DNA from: DAOULY01 sp034414595
GTDB lineage: Bacteria > Chloroflexota > Dehalococcoidia > SZUA-161 > JAUWZY01
NCBI GenBank assembly: GCA_034414595.1
Contig: DAOULY010000016.1
Span: 1-64,000 of the forward strand
Reading direction: 5' to 3'
Length of the DNA stretch: 64,000 nt
Made by a program: the position numbers and the translations under genes. Shown one piece after another: positions 17,435 through 26,243 of this stretch (position 1 is the stretch's first letter; every line of letters starts with the position of its first letter). Below the pieces are notes generated by a model that worked only from the letters and a program-made list of their open reading frames with translations, ran no database searches and was not told where the DNA came from.

Positions 17435-19117
17435 ATGGAGAGGAAACCAGCTGGAGATTTGTTGCTCTGGGAATTTGATGAGGAGATTGACCCGAAGAGG
17501 ATTCCGGTCTATTTTATGGAAGGGGCCCACGAGAAGCCATTGCGTCCACCGCTCTGGATGAGGGAGTGGGTTGATGAGTGTGTTACCCATGCCATGTTTT
17601 ATGCCCGTGAGAAGCTTTGTTATCCTTTTTGCCGCGGCTGGAACTCGCGGCTACAGAACGGTCACCTCTATTGCGCACCGATCGCGGTGCTTGACGAAGA
17701 GGAGATCAAAAAGAGAGAGCCTTTGTTCCGCGAGAAGATCACGCCTTTCATCGAGGACTTCGGCAGTGTCTGGGATGGATACAAAGCGGAAATGTTAGGG
17801 TATTATGAGAAGCTCGATGCAGTGGATGTGGCCGCGTTCGATAATGTCGACCTGGTGAATCACTGGAAAGAGGTCTTGCGCATCGACCGCAGGATGTGGG
17901 AGATCCATTTCCTCATGATGTGCGCCTGCTATATCCCTTATATCCTGTTCGAGGACATAGCCCGTGAGCTGGTGGGCATCGACGATTCCAACCCCCTGTT
18001 CCATAAGCTGATGCGCGGCTTCGATAACGAGATCTTTCGCTGCGATCAACAGCTATGGAAGCTCTCTCAGCGGGCTTCCGAGCTCGGGCTCGCCGACGTC
18101 TTCCTCGGCAATAAGCCTACAGAGGTGGTGGCCAAGCTCAAGGAGATGGATGCGGGCAGGAAATGGCTTGCCGAGCTCGATGAATTCTTGAAGGTCTACG
18201 GCAAGAGGCTGCCCATACTGCACATGATTAGTCTGCCTACCTGGGCCGAGGAGCCCAGCCCGGCCATTCTGACCATCCAGAATTTCCTGAAGAAAGGCGG
18301 GGGCTTCAAGCTCGAAGAGGAGCGGGAGCGGCTGGCCAAGGAGAGGGAAGAGGCGGAAAAGGAGGTCCTGGCCAAGGTCTCCTCAGAGCACAGGGAGTGG
18401 TTTGGGAAGCTGCTGCACTGTGCCCAGTTCACCAGCTCTTGGAGCGAGGAGCACTTATTCTGGCTCGAGGACCACATCCAGTCCCTGATGCGCTATTGTG
18501 CCCTGGAGATTGGGCGGCGGTATGTCCAGGCCGGGGCCATAGATGATGTGAACGATGTCTTCTACTTCTCCGACCACGAGCTACCCATGTATGTTTATAC
18601 TCCCGATCTGTACGACCTCCGGCCCTTGGTCCAGGCTCACAAGAAGGAGCACGAGAAAAATATCCAAACATTTCGCCCGCCTGTTATCACCAAGTTGACT
18701 ATGGAGGAAGCATTCGGGTACGCAATCCAGTCCAAGGATCCCGTCATCTTGAAGCTGATCGCGGGCACACTGCCCAGCCCCAAGGCTGATGTAAAAGCCG
18801 ATCTCTGGGGCACCTGCGGCTCCCCTGGAGTCGCCGAGGGCACTGCGCGCGTCATATTCAGCGATGAGCAGCTGCATGAGGTGCAGCCCGGCGAGATCCT
18901 GGTAGCTCCTACCACCTATGTGGCTTGGACCGGCGTCTTCTCGCTCCTTTCGGGAGTGGTTGTAGACCGGGGAGGGAGCCTGGCACATCCTTGCATCTGC
19001 TCCCGTGAGTTCGGCATCCCCTGCATCACCAACACCTTTGAGGGCTCAGCCAAGATCAAAACGGGGCAGAGGATAAAGGTAGATGCTGACATCGGCGCAG
19101 TCTGGATCCTCGATTGA
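17435..19117 (+). CDS. PEP-utiliser swivel (mobile) domain protein, paralogue 2
   Basis: A 560-aa protein of the same architecture as the gene at 11579. A long helical N-terminal region begins LLLWEFDEEIDPKRIP and a C-terminal swivel domain has GTARVIFSDEQLHEVQPGEI and RGGSLAHPCICSREFGIPC, where the histidine remains but the following AA/I is replaced by PCIC. The middle contains a charged EREEAEKEVLAKV helix shared by all three paralogues. It is driven by a consensus promoter at 17300. No ATP-grasp partner is visible. A collapsed duplicate of this very gene lies just downstream. Confidence 0.85.
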   Translation: MERKPAGDLLLWEFDEEIDPKRIPVYFMEGAHEKPLRPPLWMREWVDECVTHAMFYAREKLCYPFCRGWNSRLQNGHLYCAPIAVLDEEEIKKREPLFREKITPFIEDFGSVWDGYKAEMLGYYEKLDAVDVAAFDNVDLVNHWKEVLRIDRRMWEIHFLMMCACYIPYILFEDIARELVGIDDSNPLFHKLMRGFDNEIFRCDQQLWKLSQRASELGLADVFLGNKPTEVVAKLKEMDAGRKWLAELDEFLKVYGKRLPILHMISLPTWAEEPSPAILTIQNFLKKGGGFKLEEERERLAKEREEAEKEVLAKVSSEHREWFGKLLHCAQFTSSWSEEHLFWLEDHIQSLMRYCALEIGRRYVQAGAIDDVNDVFYFSDHELPMYVYTPDLYDLRPLVQAHKKEHEKNIQTFRPPVITKLTMEEAFGYAIQSKDPVILKLIAGTLPSPKADVKADLWGTCGSPGVAEGTARVIFSDEQLHEVQPGEILVAPTTYVAWTGVFSLLSGVVVDRGGSLAHPCICSREFGIPCITNTFEGSAKIKTGQRIKVDADIGAVWILD

Positions 19118-19146
19118 TGCGTTGACGCATCACAGTAGAGACCAGA

Positions 19147-19470
19147 TAGGGAGGAGGTGAGAATCGAGAAAGTGTGACGGAGGAAGCAAGCGGGGTGAAA
19201 AGTCAAAGAAGGAGGAGTGGAAAATACTCTTGGACTTAGTGCTCTGGGAGTATTAGGAGGTTATTGACCTAAGCATGATTCCGGCTCCTCCATGGTGCGT
19301 TTGTAGACCGAGGAGGAAGTCTGACACATGCCTCCATCTGTTCCCGGGTGTATAGAATACCTTGTGTCATCAATACCTCTATGGGAAGGCTCAGACAAGA
19401 TCAAAACGGGGCAGAGGATAAGGGTCGATGCCGATAGGGGTGCAGTCTGGATCCTGAAATTGCAAATTTG
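19147..19470 (+). pseudogene. Internally deleted remnant of a fourth swivel-domain gene
   Basis: This stretch repeats the leader of paralogue 2 (19147-19222 resembles 17357-17437), its N-terminal codons (19240-19285 resembles 17463-17508, with TTTGATGAG changed to a TAT-TAG stop) and then jumps straight to its C-terminal swivel domain (19297-19468 resembles about 18955-19117, including TTGTAGACCG and the ACACATGCC histidine region). About 1.45 kb of the middle is missing and the frame is broken. It is a decayed tandem copy of the gene just upstream and shows that the family has been duplicating here. Confidence 0.85.
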
Positions 19471-19570
19471 AACCTATAATCGAATTAGGAGAAGAAAAAG
19501 TAATTCTAACAATGCGGTGGGGTATGCTGGGAGAGAATGTGTTGCAAAAAAGATAGGAGGATATGAATAA

Positions 19571-21235
19571 ATGCCGGCATACAAGGATTGTTACATGTTC
19601 CGGGAGTTTGATGAGGAGAGGGACCTTCAGGATTGTGACATATGGTGTATTGACGCCAAGGATTGCATTCCCGCACTCAAGCCCTTTGAGATGTTTCTGA
19701 GTTTAGGTGCTGATTTCGGTATGTCATACGCCTCTGAAATGGTCTCCGGGCTTTATGGAGTGCCGACCTGGAGAACCAAGGACGGCTTCACCTACCTGTC
19801 AAGGATAAAGCTATCCGAGGAGCAGAAAAGACAACGTGAGCCCGTATTCAGGCAAAAGCTCGTACCCTGGATTGATGACTTCCAGCGAGAGTGGCGGGGT
19901 AAATATGTACCCGAGCTGGAGGAGGGCTTTCAGCGCCTAAAGAAAGCCGATTTGGGGACGCTAAGCGACCCGGAGCTCCGGGTGCACTTTCAGGCCTATG
20001 TTCCCTATGTTTTCCGGATGTGGGAAATCCACATGCTAAATCACTATGCCGGAGGCTATATCTACGGGCTATTTGAGGACATCTGTAAGGAACTCTTGGG
20101 TATAGATGAACAGCATCCTCAATTCAAGGCCTTGCTGTCAGGCTTCGACAACCGGATATTCCAGGTAGATCGAGAGCTTTACCGTCTTGGGAGTTTGGCA
20201 ATAGAACTGGGGCTCGCGGGGACTTTCGAGGCAATCACAGATGACGAGAAGCTTCTTTCGGAGCTCGAGAATAGCACGAAGGGGAAACTATGGCTCCGGG
20301 AGCTTCATGAATGCCTTGATGAAAACGGTTGGCGGACAACGCGAGTCTGGGATGTCTCTAATCCCACTTGGGTGGAGAAGCCGAGCCTGGCCTTGCCCAA
20401 TGTAAGGCTGGCGATAGCTAAAGGGGGCGTTTTTGCCTTGGTTCAAGAGCGAGAGCGTTTGGCCAGGCAGAGAGAGGAACTGGAAAAGGAAGTGCTCTCT
20501 CGTGTACAACAAGACAAGAGGGCGATGTTTGAGAAGCTGATGCGAGCTACCCAGTGGATTGGAGCGTATTCTGAAGAGCATCTCTTTTACTGTGAGCATT
20601 ATACCAATGGACTTGGTCGCTACATGCTCATGGAGATTGGCAGGAGGTTTGCCAGGACGAGGACTATTGAGGAGACTGAGGATATCCTCTTTCTGCTCCC
20701 TGATGAGATAGCAGTCCGCGTAGTTCCTGCCGGCTTTGGTACATTCCATGTCCGCAAATTGATCCAGATAAGAAAAGAGCAGTATCAGGAGAATCTGAAG
20801 GCTGAACCACCCATATTCATCGGTGATGTCAGCAAAGTAGGGGAAGTGTTATCCGATGAGATCTGTCTCCGATGCACAGTAGCCGGAGTTCCTGTGGTCA
20901 AGCCGGAGCTCAAGGCCGACCTTTATGGCTCGAACTCGGCACCCGGGGTCGCTGAAGGCCGAGCCCGTGTCATCTTCAGCGTTGACGAATTCAACCAGGT
21001 CCAGCCTGGGGAGATACTGGTAACCGTAGGCACAAGCCCGACCTGGACGCCTCTTTTCACCGTAGCTAAAGGAGCGGTTACCGATACCGGTGGTGGCTTA
21101 ACCCATGCTGTTATAGTGGGGCGGGAATTTGGCTTGCCTGTGGTCGCCGGTACCATGGAGGCAACCCGAAAAATAAAGACCGGAGACATGATAAGGGTTG
21201 ACGGCGACAACTGTTGTGTCTATATTTTAGAGTAA
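19571..21235 (+). CDS. PEP-utiliser swivel (mobile) domain protein, paralogue 3
   Basis: A 554-aa third paralogue. The N-terminus (MFREFDEERDLQDCDIW) aligns with the other two; the same charged EREELEKEVLSRV helix follows near residue 305. The C-terminal swivel has GRARVIFSVDEFNQVQPGEI and GGGLTHAVIVGREFGLPVV with the histidine intact, then TGDMIRVDGDN. ATG 19571 follows TAGGAGGATATGAATAA. It is followed 213 bases later by a molybdopterin oxidoreductase in the same direction. As with its relatives, a phosphotransfer role is expected from the swivel domain, but the donor and acceptor are unknown. Confidence 0.85.
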   Translation: MPAYKDCYMFREFDEERDLQDCDIWCIDAKDCIPALKPFEMFLSLGADFGMSYASEMVSGLYGVPTWRTKDGFTYLSRIKLSEEQKRQREPVFRQKLVPWIDDFQREWRGKYVPELEEGFQRLKKADLGTLSDPELRVHFQAYVPYVFRMWEIHMLNHYAGGYIYGLFEDICKELLGIDEQHPQFKALLSGFDNRIFQVDRELYRLGSLAIELGLAGTFEAITDDEKLLSELENSTKGKLWLRELHECLDENGWRTTRVWDVSNPTWVEKPSLALPNVRLAIAKGGVFALVQERERLARQREELEKEVLSRVQQDKRAMFEKLMRATQWIGAYSEEHLFYCEHYTNGLGRYMLMEIGRRFARTRTIEETEDILFLLPDEIAVRVVPAGFGTFHVRKLIQIRKEQYQENLKAEPPIFIGDVSKVGEVLSDEICLRCTVAGVPVVKPELKADLYGSNSAPGVAEGRARVIFSVDEFNQVQPGEILVTVGTSPTWTPLFTVAKGAVTDTGGGLTHAVIVGREFGLPVVAGTMEATRKIKTGDMIRVDGDNCCVYILE

Positions 21236-21448
21236 GCCTAAAATTATCAATAGCCATCAACAGGTTTGAGTCGCAACATTGCCGGTGGAGGCATTGGTCT
21301 GGGTATCAGAGGGAACAGATTGCATTGGGTTCGGGATGTTAATTATGGCGAAGGAGGTCAGAGGCATGATGTACGATAGCAGCTAACGCAGTTGGTAATG
21401 ACAGCCTACAGGGTAAGGAGTTATAAAAGCAAATGAAGGAGGAGATGA

Positions 21449-23719
21449 ATGGCTCGTGAGACGAAGAGGGCTATTTGCCATTTTTGTTATGGCCGTTGCA
21501 GAGTGCTAATTCATACTGAGAATGGCCGTTTCGTCGGTTCTGAGGAGGATACAACCTATCCTTTGGGGACACATGATCCGCCGACGCAGGCTTGCCTCAA
21601 GCGGATGTACTATAAGGAGTTCATAGACCATCCCCAGCGGCTCAGTTACCCTCTGAAGCGGGTTGGAGAAAAGGGCGAAGGGAAATGGCGGCGCATATCG
21701 TGGGAGCAGGCTTTAGATGAGATCGCCAACAAGCTGCAGAAGCTGAAGGACAAATACGGGCCCGAGACCTTGAGCCTGACCAGTGGTACCCTGCGCACCA
21801 CCGGCCAGTTCCGAGGGCGCTTTTTCCACCTGTTCGGCAGTCCAAACTACTGCGCCGTTGCCGGCCGGATCTGCCATGACCCTCACATCATGACTGCCTT
21901 GGCTCTGGTCGGGTGGCTGCCCCGGATAGCCGTCAGCTATCCCCATGAGGAGCCAGGGGGAGCGGTTAAGGGCTTGACAAAGTGCTTCTTGCTGGCCGGG
22001 ATTGACCCGTCACAGTCCTTTGGCCGGGCCTGGAGGTCGATACAGGAAGGAAAGGCCAAGGGGATGAAGATCATCGTCCTTGACCCGAGGAAGTCGAAGA
22101 CCGCTCAGATCGCTGACTGTCATCTACAGCTAAGACCGGCCACCGATACAGCGGTGCTCATGGCCATGGTGAACGTCATCATCCAGGAGGGGCTCTACGA
22201 CAAGGAATTCGTGACGAAATGGTGCCATGGTTTTGATAAGATTGTGGAGCGAGCCAAAGAATATACGCCCGAGAAAGCGGCTGAGATAAGCTGGGTTCCC
22301 GCGGACAAGATCAGAGAAGCAGCCCGGATGTTCGCCAAAAATAAGCCAGCGCAAAGCTGGAGCGGCATGGGCCTGGAACATTATCCCAACCATATCGAAG
22401 CCATTCACGCCCGCTATATTCTCACTGCGATAACGGGCAACATCGACATCGAAGGGGGCATGTATATCCCCGGGCCGCCCCAAAACCTGATCACAGAGTC
22501 TGATTTTGATCTCGAAGAGATGTTACCCGAGGAGCAGAGGAAGAAGCAAATAGGTGGCGATAGGTTCAAGCTCTTGAGCTTGCCGGGCTATGACGCTATG
22601 AAGGGACATGTAAGGCGAGTCTGGGGGCACATGCCCTGGGTGACCACCTCACTGGCCAGCGCCCACGCTCCCAGTGTGCTCCGGGCAATTCTCACTGGCA
22701 AACCATACCCGGTAAAGGCCATGTTCTGCAGCGCAAATAATCCAATGGTCGATGCGGGCAATACCAAGATGTGGTACAAGGCGCTGAAGGCCTTGGAACT
22801 CTATGTCGTAAATGACTATTGGATGACTCCCGGCGCCTGTCTCGCTGACTATGCACTGCCGGCGGCTTCATGGCTGGAGAGACCGTTCCTATACACCTTT
22901 GGCGGTGGCGACACTCTTGTCGTTGGGGGTGAGCAAGCACTGCCAGCAACTGTCCGTGGAAAGTATGATCGCAGGTCAGACTACGAGTTCTTCCGCGGCC
23001 TTGCCATCCGCCTGGGTCAGGCTGAGTATTGGCCCTGGGAAAACCTGGAGCAGGTATATGACTACCAGCTGAGCCCCCGGGGTATTACCTGGAGGCAGTT
23101 CATGGACCAGGGAGGCTTTCATAAGGATCCACAGGTATATCGGAAACATGAGAAGGTCGGGTTCGGGACCAAGACCGGCAAAGTGGAGCTGTACTCTACC
23201 ATCCTTGAGGAGCTTGGCTACGATCCGATGCCACGCTATGAGGAAAGCTCCGAAAACCCGATAAGTCAGCCAAAGCTGGCCAAGGAGTATCCGCTTTATT
23301 GTGTCAGCGGGTCTCGCTTCCTGCCCTACTTCCATTCCGAGGAGCGCCACATCAACTCCATACGCAAGAGGCGTCCATACCCACGCGTGCAGATTCATCC
23401 GGAGACGGCGAAGAAATACGGCATCAAAAGTGGCGAGTGGGTGTGGATCGAGTCCCCGAGGGGCCGGATCCGGCAGCAATGCGAGCTATTTGAGGGCACC
23501 GATCCAAGGGTGGTGTACCCAGAGCATGGTTGGTGGTTCCCTGAGCTTCCCGCCGAGGAGCCCTGGCTGCACGGGGTCTGGGAGTCTAACGCCAATGTGC
23601 TTACAGATGATGACCCGGATGTCTGCAGCAAGATTGCAGGCGGCTGGCCTCATAAGATGGCGCTGTGCAAGATATACCCGTGCAAGACCTATAAGGGTGG
23701 ACTTGGAAGCGCTAGGTAA
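21449..23719 (+). CDS. Molybdopterin-dependent oxidoreductase (copy 2)
   Basis: A 756-aa DMSO-reductase superfamily protein, the largest of the four here. The N-terminus has ICHFCYGRCRVLIH (4Fe-4S ligands); the usual fourth cysteine (CPKG) is replaced by the QACLKR context. A cysteine (RICHDP) sits at the likely Mo-ligand position. The C-terminal dinucleotide-binding domain contains HPETAKKYGIKSGEWVWI and ends with the Trp-rich EHGWWFPE segment, also found in the copy at 37042. No Tat signal is present. ATG follows GAAGGAGGAGATGA. The absence of partner subunits suggests a soluble enzyme with a diffusible electron partner or a non-redox reaction like acetylene hydratase; this is inference. 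Confidence 0.88.
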   Translation: MARETKRAICHFCYGRCRVLIHTENGRFVGSEEDTTYPLGTHDPPTQACLKRMYYKEFIDHPQRLSYPLKRVGEKGEGKWRRISWEQALDEIANKLQKLKDKYGPETLSLTSGTLRTTGQFRGRFFHLFGSPNYCAVAGRICHDPHIMTALALVGWLPRIAVSYPHEEPGGAVKGLTKCFLLAGIDPSQSFGRAWRSIQEGKAKGMKIIVLDPRKSKTAQIADCHLQLRPATDTAVLMAMVNVIIQEGLYDKEFVTKWCHGFDKIVERAKEYTPEKAAEISWVPADKIREAARMFAKNKPAQSWSGMGLEHYPNHIEAIHARYILTAITGNIDIEGGMYIPGPPQNLITESDFDLEEMLPEEQRKKQIGGDRFKLLSLPGYDAMKGHVRRVWGHMPWVTTSLASAHAPSVLRAILTGKPYPVKAMFCSANNPMVDAGNTKMWYKALKALELYVVNDYWMTPGACLADYALPAASWLERPFLYTFGGGDTLVVGGEQALPATVRGKYDRRSDYEFFRGLAIRLGQAEYWPWENLEQVYDYQLSPRGITWRQFMDQGGFHKDPQVYRKHEKVGFGTKTGKVELYSTILEELGYDPMPRYEESSENPISQPKLAKEYPLYCVSGSRFLPYFHSEERHINSIRKRRPYPRVQIHPETAKKYGIKSGEWVWIESPRGRIRQQCELFEGTDPRVVYPEHGWWFPELPAEEPWLHGVWESNANVLTDDDPDVCSKIAGGWPHKMALCKIYPCKTYKGGLGSAR

Positions 23720-23749
23720 CGTAAGGTAACGTAACGTAAGGTAACGTAA
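23715..23749 (+). repeat. GGTAACGTAA short direct repeat
   Basis: Three copies of the decamer GGTAACGTAA (23715-23724, 23725-23734, 23740-23749) with a CGTAA partial unit between. The first copy overlaps the TAA stop of the molybdopterin gene. It could arise by slippage; no function is apparent. Confidence 0.85.
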
Positions 23750-23845
23750 GGTTGCAGGTCTTTTAGAGCCAAGTTGGTGCCAGGGAGCTGGCTTACAGCG
23801 ATGCCGGTGGAAGCTGGCTTCCTGGCATTGGCTTTGTAACTGAGC

Positions 23846-23874
23846 TTGACAGTGTTTCGTCAGTAAAGTATATT
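23846..23874 (+). promoter_or_regulatory. Sigma-70-type promoter for molybdopterin oxidoreductase copy 3
   Basis: TTGACA at 23846-23851 and TATATT at 23869-23874, spaced by 17 bases. Transcription would begin near 23881, about 27 bases before ATG 23908. Confidence 0.78.
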
Positions 23875-23907
23875 CAAGCCACTGAATCTTTGTCTTGGGA
23901 GGGCGTG

Positions 23908-25968
23908 ATGGCGAAGGAACAGCTTGTGAAGACCTCTTGCGCGCTGTGTACAGCAAGATGCGGGCTGAACGTGTATTTGAGTGAAGGGAAAATCGTCAAG
24001 GTTGAAGGCATGCCGGAGCACCCGATAAGTCAGGGGTACATCTGCCCCAAAGGCGAAACCATTATCGATTATGAATATTCCCCCGACCGGATCAAATATC
24101 CCATGAAGAGGGAGAATGGCACCTGGAAGAGGATCTCCTGGGACGAGGCGCTGGATCTCATAGCCACCAAGCTGAAAGATATCAAGGCTCAATATGGTGC
24201 CAAGTCTTTGGTCGTGTTCATAGGAGGGCCGATATTCCTCGATGGAGTCCCCAGCTGGATGATGCTACGCAGGTTCCTCGATGTTTATGGCTCGCCAAAC
24301 TACTTCTCTGTTGATAGCATGTGCTATCGGCCCCGGCTCGTTGCTTACTATATGACCTTTGCCGAGCAGATGAGGGCGGAGGTGCAGAACTCGAAATTGA
24401 TCGGGCTGGTGGGAGCGAACGTGGACAACTCCTACCCCACACTGGCTCAGATAATGCGCAGGGGCAAGGAGAAAGGTGCCAAGCTCGTCGTCTTGGATCC
24501 GCGGAAGATCCCGCTGGCCAAGGAGGCAGATGTCCATATTCAATTGAGGCCTGGAACCGACTGCGCTGTGTTTCTGGCTATGATGAATGTGATCATATCT
24601 GAGGGCCTCTATGACAAGGAATTCATTGACAGGTGGACTGTGGGATTTGACAAGCTGACGGAGCATGTCAAGGCTTATACTCCGGAGAGGGCAGCGGAGA
24701 TAGCCGGGGTTCCCGCAGAGCAGATAAGAGAAGCGGCTCGCCTTTTTGGGACTATCAAGCCAGCATCCATTTATCAGGGATTCAACACCTTGGACCAGTC
24801 AACCTCCGGCTTTCAAAGTGCCCGTGCCATTTGCATTCTTGAGACCATAACGGGGAATGTTGATATTCAGGGCGGATTCGTGCCCCGAATGATGCTCAAT
24901 GTAAAGCCTATCAGACTGGCTCACATGCTGGAGACCAAGCCTCTCTGGTATGATGAATATCCCCTGATGTATGAGGTCTGGGGCCGGCCTCTCGGCGAGG
25001 GCCAGGGCATGGACCTGCCGGACGTTTTGCTGACTGGGAAACCTTATCCAATAAAGGCCATGATCATCGATGGCACTAATCCAGCACTCACCTGGCCTAA
25101 CACCAGCAAGGTGGTAGAAGCGCTAAAGAAAACAGAGTTCCTGGTGGTCATGGACACGTTTATGACGCCAACGGCTGAGCTTGCTCATCTTGTGCTCCCT
25201 GCTGCTGGCCCTTTGGAGAAAACAGACTTCTGCATAGATAACAGAATAGCGCCCTACGTTATATTGAAGAAGAAGGTGATCCAGTTTGAAGAGAGTTGGC
25301 ATGATGCCAAGTTCTGGCTCGAACTAGCCCATAGGATGGGCTTCGAGGAGTACTTCCCCTGGAAGGACCCTGATGAATTCATTGATTACTGGCTGGAGCC
25401 GTCGGAATTCAGCATCAAGATGCTGACTGAGGAAAAGCCTGGGGGAATGCCTCTGGAGTTGAAATATGGAGTATTCAGAGAGAAGGGATTCCCCACGCCC
25501 TCGGGCAAGGTCGAGATCTACTCGGAGACCATGGAAAAATTCGGCTATGATCCCATGCCCACCTACAGGGAGCCCTGGGAGAGCCCAGTCAGCACTCCTG
25601 ATCTTGCCAAGGAATATCCCCTGATCTTAACTACGGGGACAAGGTACATAGAATTCCTGCATACACAGGGGCGCAACATCCCCAAATTACGTGAACTGGT
25701 TCCCGAGCCTCTTGCCGAAATCCACCCAGAGGCAGCGCAAAAACGGGGCATCAAAGATGGCGACAGGATAACCATCTCCACCAAGAGAGGTAGCATCGAG
25801 ATCAAGGCCAAAGTCAGCGAGGACATCCTGCCGCAGGTGGTCAATATACCCCATGGCTGGCGGGAGGCCAATTGCAATATCCTGACCTTCGCCAGGCCAG
25901 CAGACCCGGTGACCGGCGTTCCCAATTACAAAGCTCTACTGTGTGAGATCAAGAAGAGCAGCAAGTGA
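23908..25968 (+). CDS. Molybdopterin-dependent oxidoreductase (copy 3)
   Basis: A 686-aa DMSO-reductase superfamily protein. The N-terminal cluster motif is CALCTARCGLNV with the fourth cysteine in ICPKGE; a cysteine at SMCYRPR is the likely Mo ligand. The C-terminal domain has AEIHPEAAQKRGIKDGD and NIPHGWREANCN. The sequence is closest among the four to the copy at 6473. A TTG at 23890 would lengthen the frame, but ATG 23908 has GGGAGG five bases upstream and lies downstream of a consensus promoter. It has no signal peptide and no accessory subunits. Substrate is unknown. Confidence 0.88.
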   Translation: MAKEQLVKTSCALCTARCGLNVYLSEGKIVKVEGMPEHPISQGYICPKGETIIDYEYSPDRIKYPMKRENGTWKRISWDEALDLIATKLKDIKAQYGAKSLVVFIGGPIFLDGVPSWMMLRRFLDVYGSPNYFSVDSMCYRPRLVAYYMTFAEQMRAEVQNSKLIGLVGANVDNSYPTLAQIMRRGKEKGAKLVVLDPRKIPLAKEADVHIQLRPGTDCAVFLAMMNVIISEGLYDKEFIDRWTVGFDKLTEHVKAYTPERAAEIAGVPAEQIREAARLFGTIKPASIYQGFNTLDQSTSGFQSARAICILETITGNVDIQGGFVPRMMLNVKPIRLAHMLETKPLWYDEYPLMYEVWGRPLGEGQGMDLPDVLLTGKPYPIKAMIIDGTNPALTWPNTSKVVEALKKTEFLVVMDTFMTPTAELAHLVLPAAGPLEKTDFCIDNRIAPYVILKKKVIQFEESWHDAKFWLELAHRMGFEEYFPWKDPDEFIDYWLEPSEFSIKMLTEEKPGGMPLELKYGVFREKGFPTPSGKVEIYSETMEKFGYDPMPTYREPWESPVSTPDLAKEYPLILTTGTRYIEFLHTQGRNIPKLRELVPEPLAEIHPEAAQKRGIKDGDRITISTKRGSIEIKAKVSEDILPQVVNIPHGWREANCNILTFARPADPVTGVPNYKALLCEIKKSSK

Positions 25969-26202
25969 GTAAAGTCTTTGGCCCCGACTGAATTCGCCCG
26001 ATGTGGCGTGTCGTAGGGGATTGGGGACGTGGGCTAGCAGCGGTTAGCTGTCTTATGTTTCATCAAGGCAGCCGGGCGTCCTCGGACTGCTGATATCTGT
26101 GTGGGAGTGTCTTACCTCGGTTCCCAAGCAGTGATCCAGCTGCCTCCTCCCAGAAGGATAGTGCGCTCAAAGCCTTCATCGCCAATAGAGCGGGTACGTT
26201 TC

Positions 26203-26219
26203 TTTACCTTGCCTTTACT
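26203..26219 (+). promoter_or_regulatory. TTTACC direct-repeat operator, upstream of the two-component system
   Basis: TTTACC at 26203-26208 and TTTACT at 26214-26219, starts 11 bp apart, ending 10 bases before TATAAT at 26230-26235. The same arrangement occurs at 28096-28112 and 28726-28742. An 11-bp-period direct repeat replacing the -35 is typical of PhoB/OmpR-family activators, so this is probably an autoregulatory site. Confidence 0.7.
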
Positions 26220-26229
26220 TTCGCGGTAA

Positions 26230-26235
26230 TATAAT
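26230..26235 (+). promoter_or_regulatory. -10 element of the response regulator promoter
   Basis: Perfect TATAAT, 10 bases after the TTTACC repeat and only 8 bases before ATG 26244. The transcript would begin at or very near the start codon, i.e. almost leaderless. Confidence 0.65.
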
Positions 26236-26243
26236 AGGTAGAG

